Assembly (NCBI GenBank): GCA_021107695.1
Contig: JAIOSI010000131.1
Coordinates: 1 to 5,935 of the forward strand
Origin: a bacterium
GTDB taxonomy: Bacteria > RBG-13-66-14
DNA length: 5,935 bases
Reading direction: 5' to 3'
Positions 1 through 5,241 of the stretch are shown in pieces. Made by a program: the position numbers and the translations under genes. How positions within the stretch are numbered: the first letter of the stretch is position 1; each line of letters opens with the position of its first letter. Under the pieces are notes generated by a model that searched no databases, was not told the origin of the DNA, and worked only from the letters and a program-made list of their open reading frames with translations.

Positions 1-178
1 AACGATCATTCCCGCGAATGGTGCTAACTAAACCGGACTGCCCGTAGGCAGCCAGCTTGAAGCTGGGCACAGACTCGCGGCTATCCCCACTGAACCGATA
101 ACACTCATTCCCACGGACACGCACCCGTTGGTCGCTCCGTTACTCCATATTTAGCATAGTGCAGCGAACGAAGAGAGC
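1..178. other. Intergenic stretch without a supported gene
   Basis: I see no convincing coding frame here. Together with the repeat at 179-231 it forms the region downstream of the Omp85 gene, which ends at 231 on the minus strand. It contains a small hairpin at 44-68, listed separately. A 13-nt word, ACACGCACCCGTT, at 117-129 recurs exactly at 1995-2007 inside the spacer of a palindromic doublet. The stretch therefore looks like decayed repeat-derived DNA rather than a gene. Confidence 0.5.
44..68 (+). repeat. Possible degenerate REP-like hairpin
   Basis: A GTAG tetranucleotide at 44-47 is followed by the inverted repeat CCAGCTT (52-58) / AAGCTGG (60-66), a 7-bp stem with a one-base centre. 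The GTAG foot next to a palindrome resembles the clear REP-like copies elsewhere in the window. The GGGC...GCCC base of the stem is not intact, so membership of that family is tentative. Confidence 0.3.
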
Positions 179-231
179 GGAGGTGTTCTGGCACGAAGTG
201 CCAGTCCTGTGGTGCAGCGCACTGCGCTGCC
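179..231 (+). repeat. Two-hairpin repeat, family 2, copy 1
   Basis: The unit begins GGAGGTGTTCTGG and holds two hairpins in tandem: CTGGCAC (188-194) / GTGCCAG (198-204) around a GAA loop, then GCAGCGC (214-220) / GCGCTGC (224-230) around ACT. A second copy lies at 2103-2153 with the same order, spacing and GAA loop, but with compensated stem changes. This copy abuts the stop codon of the Omp85 gene (TAG read on minus at 233-231), so it would form the first structure in that transcript's 3' end. There is no T-tract, so it is not a classical intrinsic terminator. Confidence 0.65.
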
Positions 232-1871
232 TAGAACAATCCGTCCAGCACCAGCCGCGCCTGGAGGAAGCCCTCGCCGAGTCCGCCGTCTTTGTTCATG
301 GCGTAAACCACCTCCAGCCCACCCAGCCCGGTGCGGACGAAGATGCCGCCGCCGTAGCCCACCGCCCAGGTAAGCTCCGGCTCATCGCGTAGCTGCCTGC
401 TAAGGGTGGAGGTTAGCGGAAGGTAGCCCGCTCCGTCGCCGAAGATCAGCAGGTAGCCGCTGTTTCCGAGGCGCAGGCGGTACTCCAGCGTCCCCTGAGC
501 GTAGCTGTTCGTCGGCAGCTCCTCGCTGCGATAGCCCCGGGGTCGTGCCGCTCCGCCGAGGTAAAAGCTGTCGGCGGGGTCTTCCGCCTCCGCCAGCCCG
601 GCGGAGAGAGCGAGCTGGACGGTGTGCGGTTGAAACGGCGTCCAGAAGCCCTCGGCTCCGACCTGGGCGGTCAGTGGCGCGACGGAGTAGTCGGTAAACC
701 GTCGTTGTCCGGCGATGAGCAGCGTCCAGAGGCGAACTCCCCGGGTCGGGAGGAAAGGTTCGTCGGTCAGATCCAGCGTCAGCCCCAGTTCCGCTGCCAG
801 CAGGAAGCTGTCGCCGGTAGGCTGAACATCCCAGGAGAGCCTGCCGCCGAGGCTCAGGTCGAGCTGGTCGGTCAGCGGCTGGGTCAGCCGGAGGCTCCCC
901 CGATCGGAGGCTCGCTCCGGTCGGCGCAGCCCGTCGTAGGCTGCCTCCAGCGATGCCGACGAACCGAAGAGGTAACGCTCGGTCAGGCTCAGGTGGTAGT
1001 CGCCGTTCTCCCTTGTCAGCTGGCGGTAGCTGAGGTCGAGGTCATGCCCGCCGCCGCCGATGTTCCGCCAGTTCAGCCGCACCTCGCCGTGGAGCCGCAG
1101 CTCCTCACCGGGAAGCAGTCCGACCACGCCGTCGAGGAGGAAGCTCCGCGCTGGCTGAAGCACCAGCCGCAGGGGAATCCGCCCTTCGTCTCCGCCCTCC
1201 TCCACCAGCAGTTCAGCCGATCTGTAGTAGCCGCTCTTCGCCAGTCGCTTTCGAGCCGCCTCGATGACACTGGCTGTCAGCGGCTCTCCGGGAACAAGCC
1301 CCAGAGCCAGCCGCGCCGTCCGTTCCGCCGCAGTTCCTGCCACGCCCGCTACCGCAACCTCTCCGACCAGCGACGGCTCGCCCTCCACAACCGCCAGGGT
1401 CAGGCTCGCCGTTCCCTCCCGTAGTTTCAGTCTCCCAACCTCAAGTTCCACAGCCAGATAGCCAGCGGTAACGTAAAGCTCTTCCACCGCTGAGGTCAGC
1501 CCGTTTACTCCATTCTGCCGCCAGGCAGCCCGTGCCGCCGCCTCCACCGTGGTCGCCGGGAGGGAGGCGACGCCGACGATGGTCAGCTCACCGAGGCTGT
1601 ATCGCGTCCCGGTCTCCACCCGCACCAGCAGGCGATAGCCGCCCTCGCTCCGCCGCAGCTCCGGAGTCAGCCGAGCATCGAAGAAGCCTTCACCAGCCAG
1701 GCGAGCCGCCGCTTCGCTCAGAGTTGCATCTACAGTGGCAGCGTCGTATTCCCCTCCAACAGTAAGGGTTGCCAGCTCCGGCAGCTCACCGCCCACCGCC
1801 TCTGCGGAGAGCAGCGGAACGGCGGCGACCGAGGCGATAATCATCAGAAGCAATGGGATGGCTCGGCGCAA
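231..1871 (-). CDS. Omp85-family outer-membrane protein (TamA/BamA-like)
   Basis: This 546-aa protein begins with a signal peptide (Arg-Arg, a hydrophobic run, probable cleavage after SAEA near residue 25). Residues about 35-240 look like three POTRA domains, and about 245-546 form the beta-barrel. Family marks include FLPTRG (373-378), FYLGG (436-440) followed by the lid-loop motif RGY (445-447), and a C-terminal Phe typical of a beta-signal. Omp85 proteins insert or export proteins at the outer membrane. Three POTRAs and this length fit TamA better than the five-POTRA BamA, but no TamB gene is visible to confirm it. The start is TTG, supported by AAAGGAAG five bases upstream and by the signal peptide beginning directly after it. 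The gene stands alone here, divergent from the zinc-ribbon gene. The Omp85 family call is firm; the subfamily is not. Confidence 0.9.
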   Translation of the reverse strand: MRRAIPLLLMIIASVAAVPLLSAEAVGGELPELATLTVGGEYDAATVDATLSEAAARLAGEGFFDARLTPELRRSEGGYRLLVRVETGTRYSLGELTIVGVASLPATTVEAAARAAWRQNGVNGLTSAVEELYVTAGYLAVELEVGRLKLREGTASLTLAVVEGEPSLVGEVAVAGVAGTAAERTARLALGLVPGEPLTASVIEAARKRLAKSGYYRSAELLVEEGGDEGRIPLRLVLQPARSFLLDGVVGLLPGEELRLHGEVRLNWRNIGGGGHDLDLSYRQLTRENGDYHLSLTERYLFGSSASLEAAYDGLRRPERASDRGSLRLTQPLTDQLDLSLGGRLSWDVQPTGDSFLLAAELGLTLDLTDEPFLPTRGVRLWTLLIAGQRRFTDYSVAPLTAQVGAEGFWTPFQPHTVQLALSAGLAEAEDPADSFYLGGAARPRGYRSEELPTNSYAQGTLEYRLRLGNSGYLLIFGDGAGYLPLTSTLSRQLRDEPELTWAVGYGGGIFVRTGLGGLEVVYAMNKDGGLGEGFLQARLVLDGLF

Positions 1872-1876
1872 CGGGG

Positions 1877-1884
1877 CTTCCTTT
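1877..1884 (-). promoter_or_regulatory. Ribosome binding site for the Omp85 gene
   Basis: On the minus strand AAAGGAAG lies five bases before the TTG codon at 1871-1869. This supports the non-ATG start, because no in-frame ATG gives a comparable site with a complete signal peptide. Confidence 0.6.
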
Positions 1885-1898
1885 GGGGGTGAGGTTGT

Positions 1899-1923
1899 GG
1901 GGCGTATAGCAATACGCCCCTAC
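1899..1923 (-). repeat. REP-like palindrome A (single)
   Basis: The stem GGGGCGTAT (1899-1907) / ATACGCCCC (1912-1920) encloses AGCA. It is followed by CTAC (1920-1923), the complement of the GTAG foot, so the element points to the minus strand. It sits 28 nt upstream of the Omp85 start codon, probably within the 5' untranslated region or promoter of that gene. Confidence 0.75.
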
Positions 1924-1954
1924 GTAACACCTTGAGAATGTTTAGGATACGCTG

Positions 1955-2036
1955 GTAGGGGCGCACCTGTGTGTGCGCCCTTGTTCGAATCGGTACACGC
2001 ACCCGTTCCAGGGCGGACACATAGGTCCGCCCCTAC
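1955..2036. repeat. REP-like doublet B-C (REPIN-like, 82 nt)
   Basis: Two REP-like hairpins face each other. Copy B (1955-1980, plus) has GTAG, then GGGCGCAC (1959-1966) / GTGCGCCC (1973-1980) around CTGTGT. Copy C (2011-2036, minus) has GGGCGGAC (2011-2018) / GTCCGCCC (2025-2032) around ACATAG, then CTAC. A 30-nt spacer separates them. The arrangement, with GTAG feet on both outer ends, matches REPINs, which are REP doublets mobilised by RAYT transposases in other bacteria. It lies in the divergent intergenic region. Confidence 0.75.
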
Positions 2037-2102
2037 AGGGTCAAGATTTGCTGGGATTTAACCGCTCGGTCGCCCGTAAATGGGTGAGGGCAAGGCAAAT
2101 CA

Positions 2103-2153
2103 GGAGGTGTTCTGGGCGAAGCCCAGTCTTGTGATGCAACGCACCGCGTTGCC
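2103..2153 (+). repeat. Two-hairpin repeat, family 2, copy 2
   Basis: This is the partner of the repeat at 179-231. It shares the GGAGGTGTTCTGG lead and has hairpins CTGGGC (2112-2117) / GCCCAG (2121-2126) around GAA, and GCAACGC (2136-2142) / GCGTTGC (2146-2152) around ACC. In the second hairpin a G-C pair of copy 1 is replaced by A-T on both arms. Conserved layout with changed but still paired stems indicates a structured repeat. Confidence 0.65.
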
Positions 2154-2161
2154 GTTGCCGG

Positions 2162-2190
2162 TTGCTTTCGACAGCGATTATACCTATACT
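2162..2190 (+). promoter_or_regulatory. Candidate sigma70-type promoter
   Basis: TTGCTT (2162-2167) and TATACT (2185-2190) are separated by 17 bases. The -10 box matches five of six consensus bases, but the -35 only three. It would drive the zinc-ribbon gene with a leader of roughly 170-180 nt. Such matches arise by chance, so this is a suggestion only. Confidence 0.22.
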
Positions 2191-2372
2191 ACGGCTGGGA
2201 GGTAACTTTAGCATAAGAACCTTCAGCTCGCATATCCGGCTGGGTTGGTGAGTAATATAAATCCTGTAACAGCAGATAATAGCTCTAGTTACAGTGTTAT
2301 AAATGGTGCTGAGACAGCCTCCCAAATCGGCGAGAAGTCAGGAATATCAAATTATCCAGAGGGCTTGTGAAG

Positions 2373-2996
2373 ATGTTATCAACCTGGCACAGGGAGCGGC
2401 TGGTTTGCCCGAAGTGTGAGCAGAAGATCGCCGCGCTGCCGGGAGATCGGGTCTTCGCCTGTAATCGTTGCGAGGAGGGCTTCGAGCTGCTTGAGGCAGG
2501 ACGAGAGCCGTTCACCGCCAATCAGGTTTATGAGGGCTGGTGGCTGCAGCAGCGCGTCAGCGGCTCCACCCGACGGGAGCGCGGCGAGCTGGTTTATCTG
2601 CCCTTCTGGCGGTTCGAGCTGTCGAGTTCGCCGGTCGCGACACTACCATCTGAACTGCCCTCCCGGCTAAATCCTCGTGAACGGCGGGTCTTCATCTATG
2701 CCCCCGCCTTTCGCCCGACCTCGCTGACCACGACGCTGGAGCTGATCACCACCCTGAGCGACGCCCAACTTGGCTACGAGGTCAACGCCGGAGCCGACAG
2801 CGGTGGAGCGGTTTACAGCTCCCACGATGCCGAGGTTACCCTGGAGTTCGCCATCCGGCTCCTGGCGGCGCAGTCCGCCGCCCTGACCCTTGCCGGAAGC
2901 CTGCCCCACCGCCGGGGGGAGATTCTGAGCATTCCCTTCGAACGCCACGGCAGCGAGCTGTCAGATTCGTTAACTGGCTTGCGGATAAAGGGTTAG
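2373..2996 (+). CDS. Unrecognised protein with N-terminal zinc ribbon
   Basis: I cannot assign a function. The protein has about 207 aa and no signal peptide or membrane helix, so it is probably cytoplasmic. Near the N-terminus two pairs, CPKC and CNRC, lie 14 residues apart and form a four-cysteine zinc ribbon like those of Trm112-type or nucleic-acid-binding small domains. It is followed by an aromatic stretch, YEGWWLQQR, the motif LVYLPFWRFE, and a mixed alpha/beta C-terminal half containing VFIYAPAFRP and LSIPFERHG. Zinc binding is well supported; the rest is unknown. The ATG start sits 9 nt after AGAGGG (2358-2363). A GTG two codons upstream at 2367 is only 3 nt from that site and less likely. 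The gene is transcribed away from the Omp85 gene and separated from the downstream operon by a repeat-rich gap. Confidence 0.75.
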   Translation: MLSTWHRERLVCPKCEQKIAALPGDRVFACNRCEEGFELLEAGREPFTANQVYEGWWLQQRVSGSTRRERGELVYLPFWRFELSSSPVATLPSELPSRLNPRERRVFIYAPAFRPTSLTTTLELITTLSDAQLGYEVNAGADSGGAVYSSHDAEVTLEFAIRLLAAQSAALTLAGSLPHRRGEILSIPFERHGSELSDSLTGLRIKG

Positions 2997-3009
2997 GACT
3001 GGACATCCT

Positions 3010-3032
3010 GTAGGGGCGTATTGCATACGCCC
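3010..3032 (+). repeat. REP-like palindrome D (single)
   Basis: A GTAG foot (3010-3013) is followed by the stem GGGCGTAT (3014-3021) / ATACGCCC (3025-3032) around TGC. It begins 14 nt after the stop codon of the zinc-ribbon gene. A smaller hairpin, GGAACG (3038-3043) / CGTTCC (3051-3056), follows directly. Confidence 0.75.
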
Positions 3033-3056
3033 TCGCTGGAACGGACGGGACGTTCC

Positions 3057-3104
3057 ACCCCTCACCCTAGCCCGTAGGACGAGTCCTCTCCCCAGGGGGA
3101 GAGG
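3057..3104 (+). repeat. Pyrimidine/purine hairpin repeat
   Basis: The segment starts CCCCTCACCCTAGCCC and ends in a strong inverted repeat, CCTCTCCCC (3085-3093) / GGGGAGAGG (3096-3104), with a two-base loop. Between the lead and the hairpin sits a short second inverted repeat, AGGAC (3076-3080) / GTCCT (3083-3087), which overlaps the larger stem. The two stems cannot form at the same time. It looks like a dispersed intergenic repeat of a type different from the GTAG family. Confidence 0.5.
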
Positions 3105-3130
3105 TAACATGTGCAAGGTCTTGACGTTAA

Positions 3131-3201
3131 GACAAGGGGCTTTAGCCCCTTGCGGAAGCATAGAATGATGCAAATGCAGCAAGGGGTTGAAACCCCTTGT
3201 C
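3131..3201. repeat. Nested inverted repeat (71 nt) upstream of operon
   Basis: Two 9-bp hairpins, CAAGGGGCT (3133-3141) / AGCCCCTTG (3144-3152) and CAAGGGGTT (3180-3188) / AACCCCTTG (3191-3199), are arranged as mirror images. The outermost words are GACAAGGGG and CCCCTTGTC, so the whole element can also fold end to end. The loop-proximal pair differs between the hairpins (C-G versus T-A) yet stays paired. A 25-nt spacer separates them. The element ends 36 nt before the first gene of the operon. Confidence 0.65.
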
Positions 3202-3237
3202 TATGACAAGCAAACTCGATATTTTTGCGAAGGTAAA

Positions 3238-3648
3238 ATGCCAAAAAAAGACAAGCTCGAAGTGATCGACGCTAATCCCACCGAGGACAAGCCAAAGAGG
3301 AGTCTGCGGCGACCCTGGCTCATCGGGCTCTACATGGGCGGCGTGCTGGGTCTCTTCGAGGTACTGCCGATGCTCATCGACGGCGTCGTGCCGCCGATTC
3401 AGATGGTCGCCTTCTTCATCCTCCGGGTAGCGATCGGCTTCGTCATCGGCACGGCACCGCTCTGGAGCTACGGCGTTCTCCAGGGGATGTTCCTCTCGAT
3501 CATCCTCGGCGCGCCGCTGGCACTAATGGTCAACGCCCGCTACGACTACTTCATCCTCTTCGCCCTGGTCGGCGGGGGAATCACCGGATACATCGTCAAA
3601 CGCTTCCGCGACGGCGGAGAGATAGACAACCCCGGCGGACACAGGTAA
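3238..3648 (+). CDS. Small integral membrane protein, function unknown
   Basis: This 136-aa protein has a charged, Lys-rich cytoplasmic-type N-terminus (residues 1-25) and then about four hydrophobic helices at roughly 26-46, 53-72, 78-97 and 103-120. It ends in a basic and polar tail (KRFRDGG onward). No catalytic or transport motif is recognisable. Glycines are frequent in the helices (GLYMGGVLG, VGGGITG), suggesting tight packing. The ATG at 3238 has GAAGG four bases upstream. A TTG further upstream, at 3187, lies inside the hairpin repeat and is rejected. The stop is only 9 nt before the nuclease gene, so the two are probably cotranscribed. It is GC-rich (39 of 60 in the block 3481-3540). 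Confidence 0.75.
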   Translation: MPKKDKLEVIDANPTEDKPKRSLRRPWLIGLYMGGVLGLFEVLPMLIDGVVPPIQMVAFFILRVAIGFVIGTAPLWSYGVLQGMFLSIILGAPLALMVNARYDYFILFALVGGGITGYIVKRFRDGGEIDNPGGHR

Positions 3649-3657
3649 CGAATTATT

Positions 3658-4311
3658 ATGATAAGACTTACCGTTCTGGTGCTGTTGGTCGTTTCTGTTG
3701 CTTTCTCTCAGGATATGCAACTGGTAACAAAGGTTATCGACGGAGACACAGTCGAGCTGGAAAGCGGCGAACGGGTTCGGCTGCTGGGAATAGACACGCC
3801 AGAAACCGTTGACTCCAGCCGTCCGGTCGAGTGGTATGGTCGTGAGGCGAGCAGGTATGTAGAAGATTTGCTGACTGGACAAGAGATTCGCCTAGAGTAC
3901 GATTGTATCGCAGGGCGTTACGGCGATAAAGGACGATTACTCGCCTATATCTATCTGCCCGATGGCGATGAGGAGCTGTTCATTAACCTGTTGTTGGTTG
4001 AAGGTGGCTACGCCTTTGCCTACAATTATGATAGCTATCCTCTACGTGATGAAATGGAGGAGCTTTTCCTTGCGGCGGAACGAGAGGCGATCCTTTCTCG
4101 AAAAGGTCTCTGGCAATATCCTGAGTTGATAAACAGCGAAATAGCATACAAAACCGAAGAACAACTTTACGGTATTTTTGACGACAGCGGCTTTTGGTTA
4201 AACAGTAACGGCACACGACACAACGACTCGTGTGATTATTTCGAGGAAACAACAAACGGTCGTCATTGCGGACAATATGAAGGTAAAGCCTGTGGTTATT
4301 GTGGTGGTTAG
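3658..4311 (+). CDS. Secreted thermonuclease (SNase-like) with Cys-rich tail
   Basis: This 217-aa protein has a signal peptide (residues 1 to about 18) and a staphylococcal-nuclease domain at about 20-155. Members cleave DNA and RNA with Ca2+. The family residues are in register: IDGDT with Asp30 (Asp21 in S. aureus nuclease), Arg41 (Arg35), Asp46-Thr47 (Asp40-Thr41), Glu49 (Glu43) and Arg93 before LAYIY (Arg87), so it should be active. Residues about 178-217 form a separate tail, FWLNSNGTRHNDSC then GKACGYCGG, with Cys192, Cys204, Cys212 and Cys215 plus His188 and His203, probably metal-binding or disulphide-bonded. The ribosome site is weak (AGG 12 nt upstream), consistent with translation coupled to the gene before. 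GC is about 44% in 180 hand-counted bases, well below its neighbours, suggesting later acquisition. Nuclease family: firm. Biological target: unknown. Confidence 0.9.
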   Translation: MIRLTVLVLLVVSVAFSQDMQLVTKVIDGDTVELESGERVRLLGIDTPETVDSSRPVEWYGREASRYVEDLLTGQEIRLEYDCIAGRYGDKGRLLAYIYLPDGDEELFINLLLVEGGYAFAYNYDSYPLRDEMEELFLAAEREAILSRKGLWQYPELINSEIAYKTEEQLYGIFDDSGFWLNSNGTRHNDSCDYFEETTNGRHCGQYEGKACGYCGG

Positions 4312-4321
4312 CAAATCTCCC

Positions 4322-4326
4322 GGAGG
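4322..4326 (+). promoter_or_regulatory. Strong ribosome binding site of the lipoprotein gene
   Basis: GGAGG lies six bases before the ATG at 4333, in the 21-nt gap after the nuclease gene. It is the best Shine-Dalgarno site in the operon and fixes the start. Confidence 0.7.
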
Positions 4327-4332
4327 TTTCCA

Positions 4333-4689
4333 ATGAAGAAGTGGCTGCTTTTATTACTGGCGGCGTTGCCGCTGACCATCTACCTGGTCGCCTGTAACTG
4401 CGGCGATAAAGACGACCTCCTCAAATCCCCCGACGCGAACGACAACGACGGCGAAGACAACAAGCCGCTCACCGCCGGGATGAGCGGCACGGTTGCCCCA
4501 GCCTCCACCTCGACCGCCGACGAACCGTACACCGGCGAGTGGGTTTACCTTACCCCTAGCGGCAGCAAGTACCACCGCCCGGACTGCCAGCATGTAGAGG
4601 GCAAGAGCAACCTGCGCAAGATGACTCGCGAGGAAGCGATCGGTCAGGGCTTTGAACCGTGCAAAACCTGCGAGCCAGGTCAACAGTAA
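4333..4689 (+). CDS. Lipoprotein with HxxxC...CxxC mini-module
   Basis: This 118-aa protein has a signal peptide with a lipobox (LVAC, lipidated Cys21), followed by a low-complexity acidic and then Thr/Ser/Ala/Pro-rich linker (about 25-68) that would act as a flexible tether. The globular part, about 69-115, reads VYLTPSGSKYHRPDC ... FEPCKTC, with His81, Cys85, Cys110 and Cys113 as a likely metal site. In other bacteria, as I recall, this module is often found at the C-terminus of SNase-like nucleases. Here the nuclease is the gene just upstream and carries a different but similar tail. A role as a membrane-anchored partner of that nuclease is inference. Asp at +2 is absent (Asn22), so by E. 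coli rules outer-membrane sorting is expected. Confidence 0.8.
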   Translation: MKKWLLLLLAALPLTIYLVACNCGDKDDLLKSPDANDNDGEDNKPLTAGMSGTVAPASTSTADEPYTGEWVYLTPSGSKYHRPDCQHVEGKSNLRKMTREEAIGQGFEPCKTCEPGQQ

Positions 4690-4718
4690 CCGATTCTACA
4701 GACAACTGCGAGGTTCCC

Positions 4719-5117
4719 GTGAGCGATATTCTCGGTCTTGGCATTGACGTCGTCTCCCTCTCCCGCTTCACCAAGCTACTGGCGAAGGGGCGGGAGAAGC
4801 TGCTGCGGCGGCATCTGTTCTCAAAGCGGGAGTGGCCGGTGGCGTGGGGGACGGATCTGACTCCGGGGTTGCTGGCGAGGCTCTCCGCCCGCTTCGCCGT
4901 CAAAGAGGCGGCGATGAAGGCCCTCGGCTGCGGCTGGGGTCAGGGTACCATCTTCAAGGAGTTCGAGGTCGTCCCCAGACCAACAGGCGGCGTGGAGCTG
5001 ATTCTTCACGGCAACGCCCGGCGGCTGGCAGAGGAGCGGGGCATCAACAACTGGTTCATCTCCATCGCCCACGAGCGGCACTTCTCCGTCGCCACGGCAC
5101 TGGCGTTAAGAGACTGA
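4719..5117 (+). CDS. acpS: Holo-[acyl-carrier-protein] synthase
   Basis: AcpS transfers 4'-phosphopantetheine from CoA to a serine of acyl carrier protein, activating it for fatty-acid synthesis in the cytoplasm. The 132-aa length fits the family. Visible motifs are GLGIDVVSLSRF at 6-17 with the Mg2+ ligand Asp10, LFSKREW (33-39, the FTxxE-like segment), ARFAVKEAAMKALG (57-70) with the second Mg2+ ligand Glu63 and Lys67, and the C-terminal FISIAHERHFSVATAL (113-128). The GTG start is preferred because GAGG lies five bases upstream and the protein then begins right at the conserved GLGID strand. An in-frame GTG at 4659 would overlap the lipoprotein gene and add 20 unrelated residues. It is last in the operon. 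Its stop is followed by repeat DNA, not by a clear terminator. Confidence 0.93.
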   Translation: MSDILGLGIDVVSLSRFTKLLAKGREKLLRRHLFSKREWPVAWGTDLTPGLLARLSARFAVKEAAMKALGCGWGQGTIFKEFEVVPRPTGGVELILHGNARRLAEERGINNWFISIAHERHFSVATALALRD

Positions 5118-5140
5118 GCAACGATTGATTAGCTGGGTTT

Positions 5141-5219
5141 GTAGGGGCGGACCTGTGTGTCCGCCCTGTTGTTGTAACGCAATCGCATAACAAAAGGGCG
5201 CAGCATGCTGCGCCCCTAC
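5141..5219. repeat. REP-like doublet E-F (REPIN-like, 79 nt)
   Basis: Copy E (5141-5166, plus) has GTAG, then GGGCGGAC (5145-5152) / GTCCGCCC (5159-5166) around CTGTGT. Copy F (5196-5219, minus) is a perfect 20-nt palindrome (5196-5215, centre GCATGC) followed by CTAC. A 29-nt spacer separates them. Copy E starts 23 nt after the acpS stop. Confidence 0.75.
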
Positions 5220-5241
5220 GGGTTGGTATTCGGATGGTTTT

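Larger units (their letters stand above)
2037..2372. other. Intergenic region upstream of the zinc-ribbon gene
   Basis: This stretch holds family-2 repeat copy 2 (2103-2153), a weak promoter candidate (2162-2190) and an AT-richer leader of about 180 nt. A minus-strand reading frame across 2041-2325 runs through the repeat and has no recognisable protein features, so I treat it as noncoding. Confidence 0.5.

Noticed and set aside
624..1424. 266-aa plus-strand frame opposite the Omp85 gene
   Set aside because: It is a high-GC shadow: its composition is low-complexity Gln/Arg/Pro, whereas the opposite strand encodes a clear Omp85 protein.
2041..2325. 94-aa minus-strand frame in the divergent intergenic region
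   Set aside because: It runs across the family-2 repeat, has no recognisable motif or composition bias, and the plus strand here looks like a leader for the zinc-ribbon gene.
3187..3237. Upstream TTG start for the membrane protein
   Set aside because: It lies inside the hairpin at 3180-3199 with no spacing from any ribosome site, whereas the ATG at 3238 has GAAGG in place.
3523..3882. 119-aa minus-strand frame
   Set aside because: It overlaps the end of the membrane-protein gene and the start of the nuclease gene, both well supported on the plus strand.
4659..4718. Upstream GTG start extending AcpS by 20 residues
   Set aside because: The extension overlaps the lipoprotein gene in another frame and matches nothing in AcpS. 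The GTG at 4719 has a good ribosome site and begins at the conserved N-terminal strand.
5141..5166. Intrinsic terminator after acpS
   Set aside because: The hairpin is stable but is not followed by a run of T. The same structure occurs in many copies away from gene ends, so I call it a repeat. It may still help terminate or protect transcripts.
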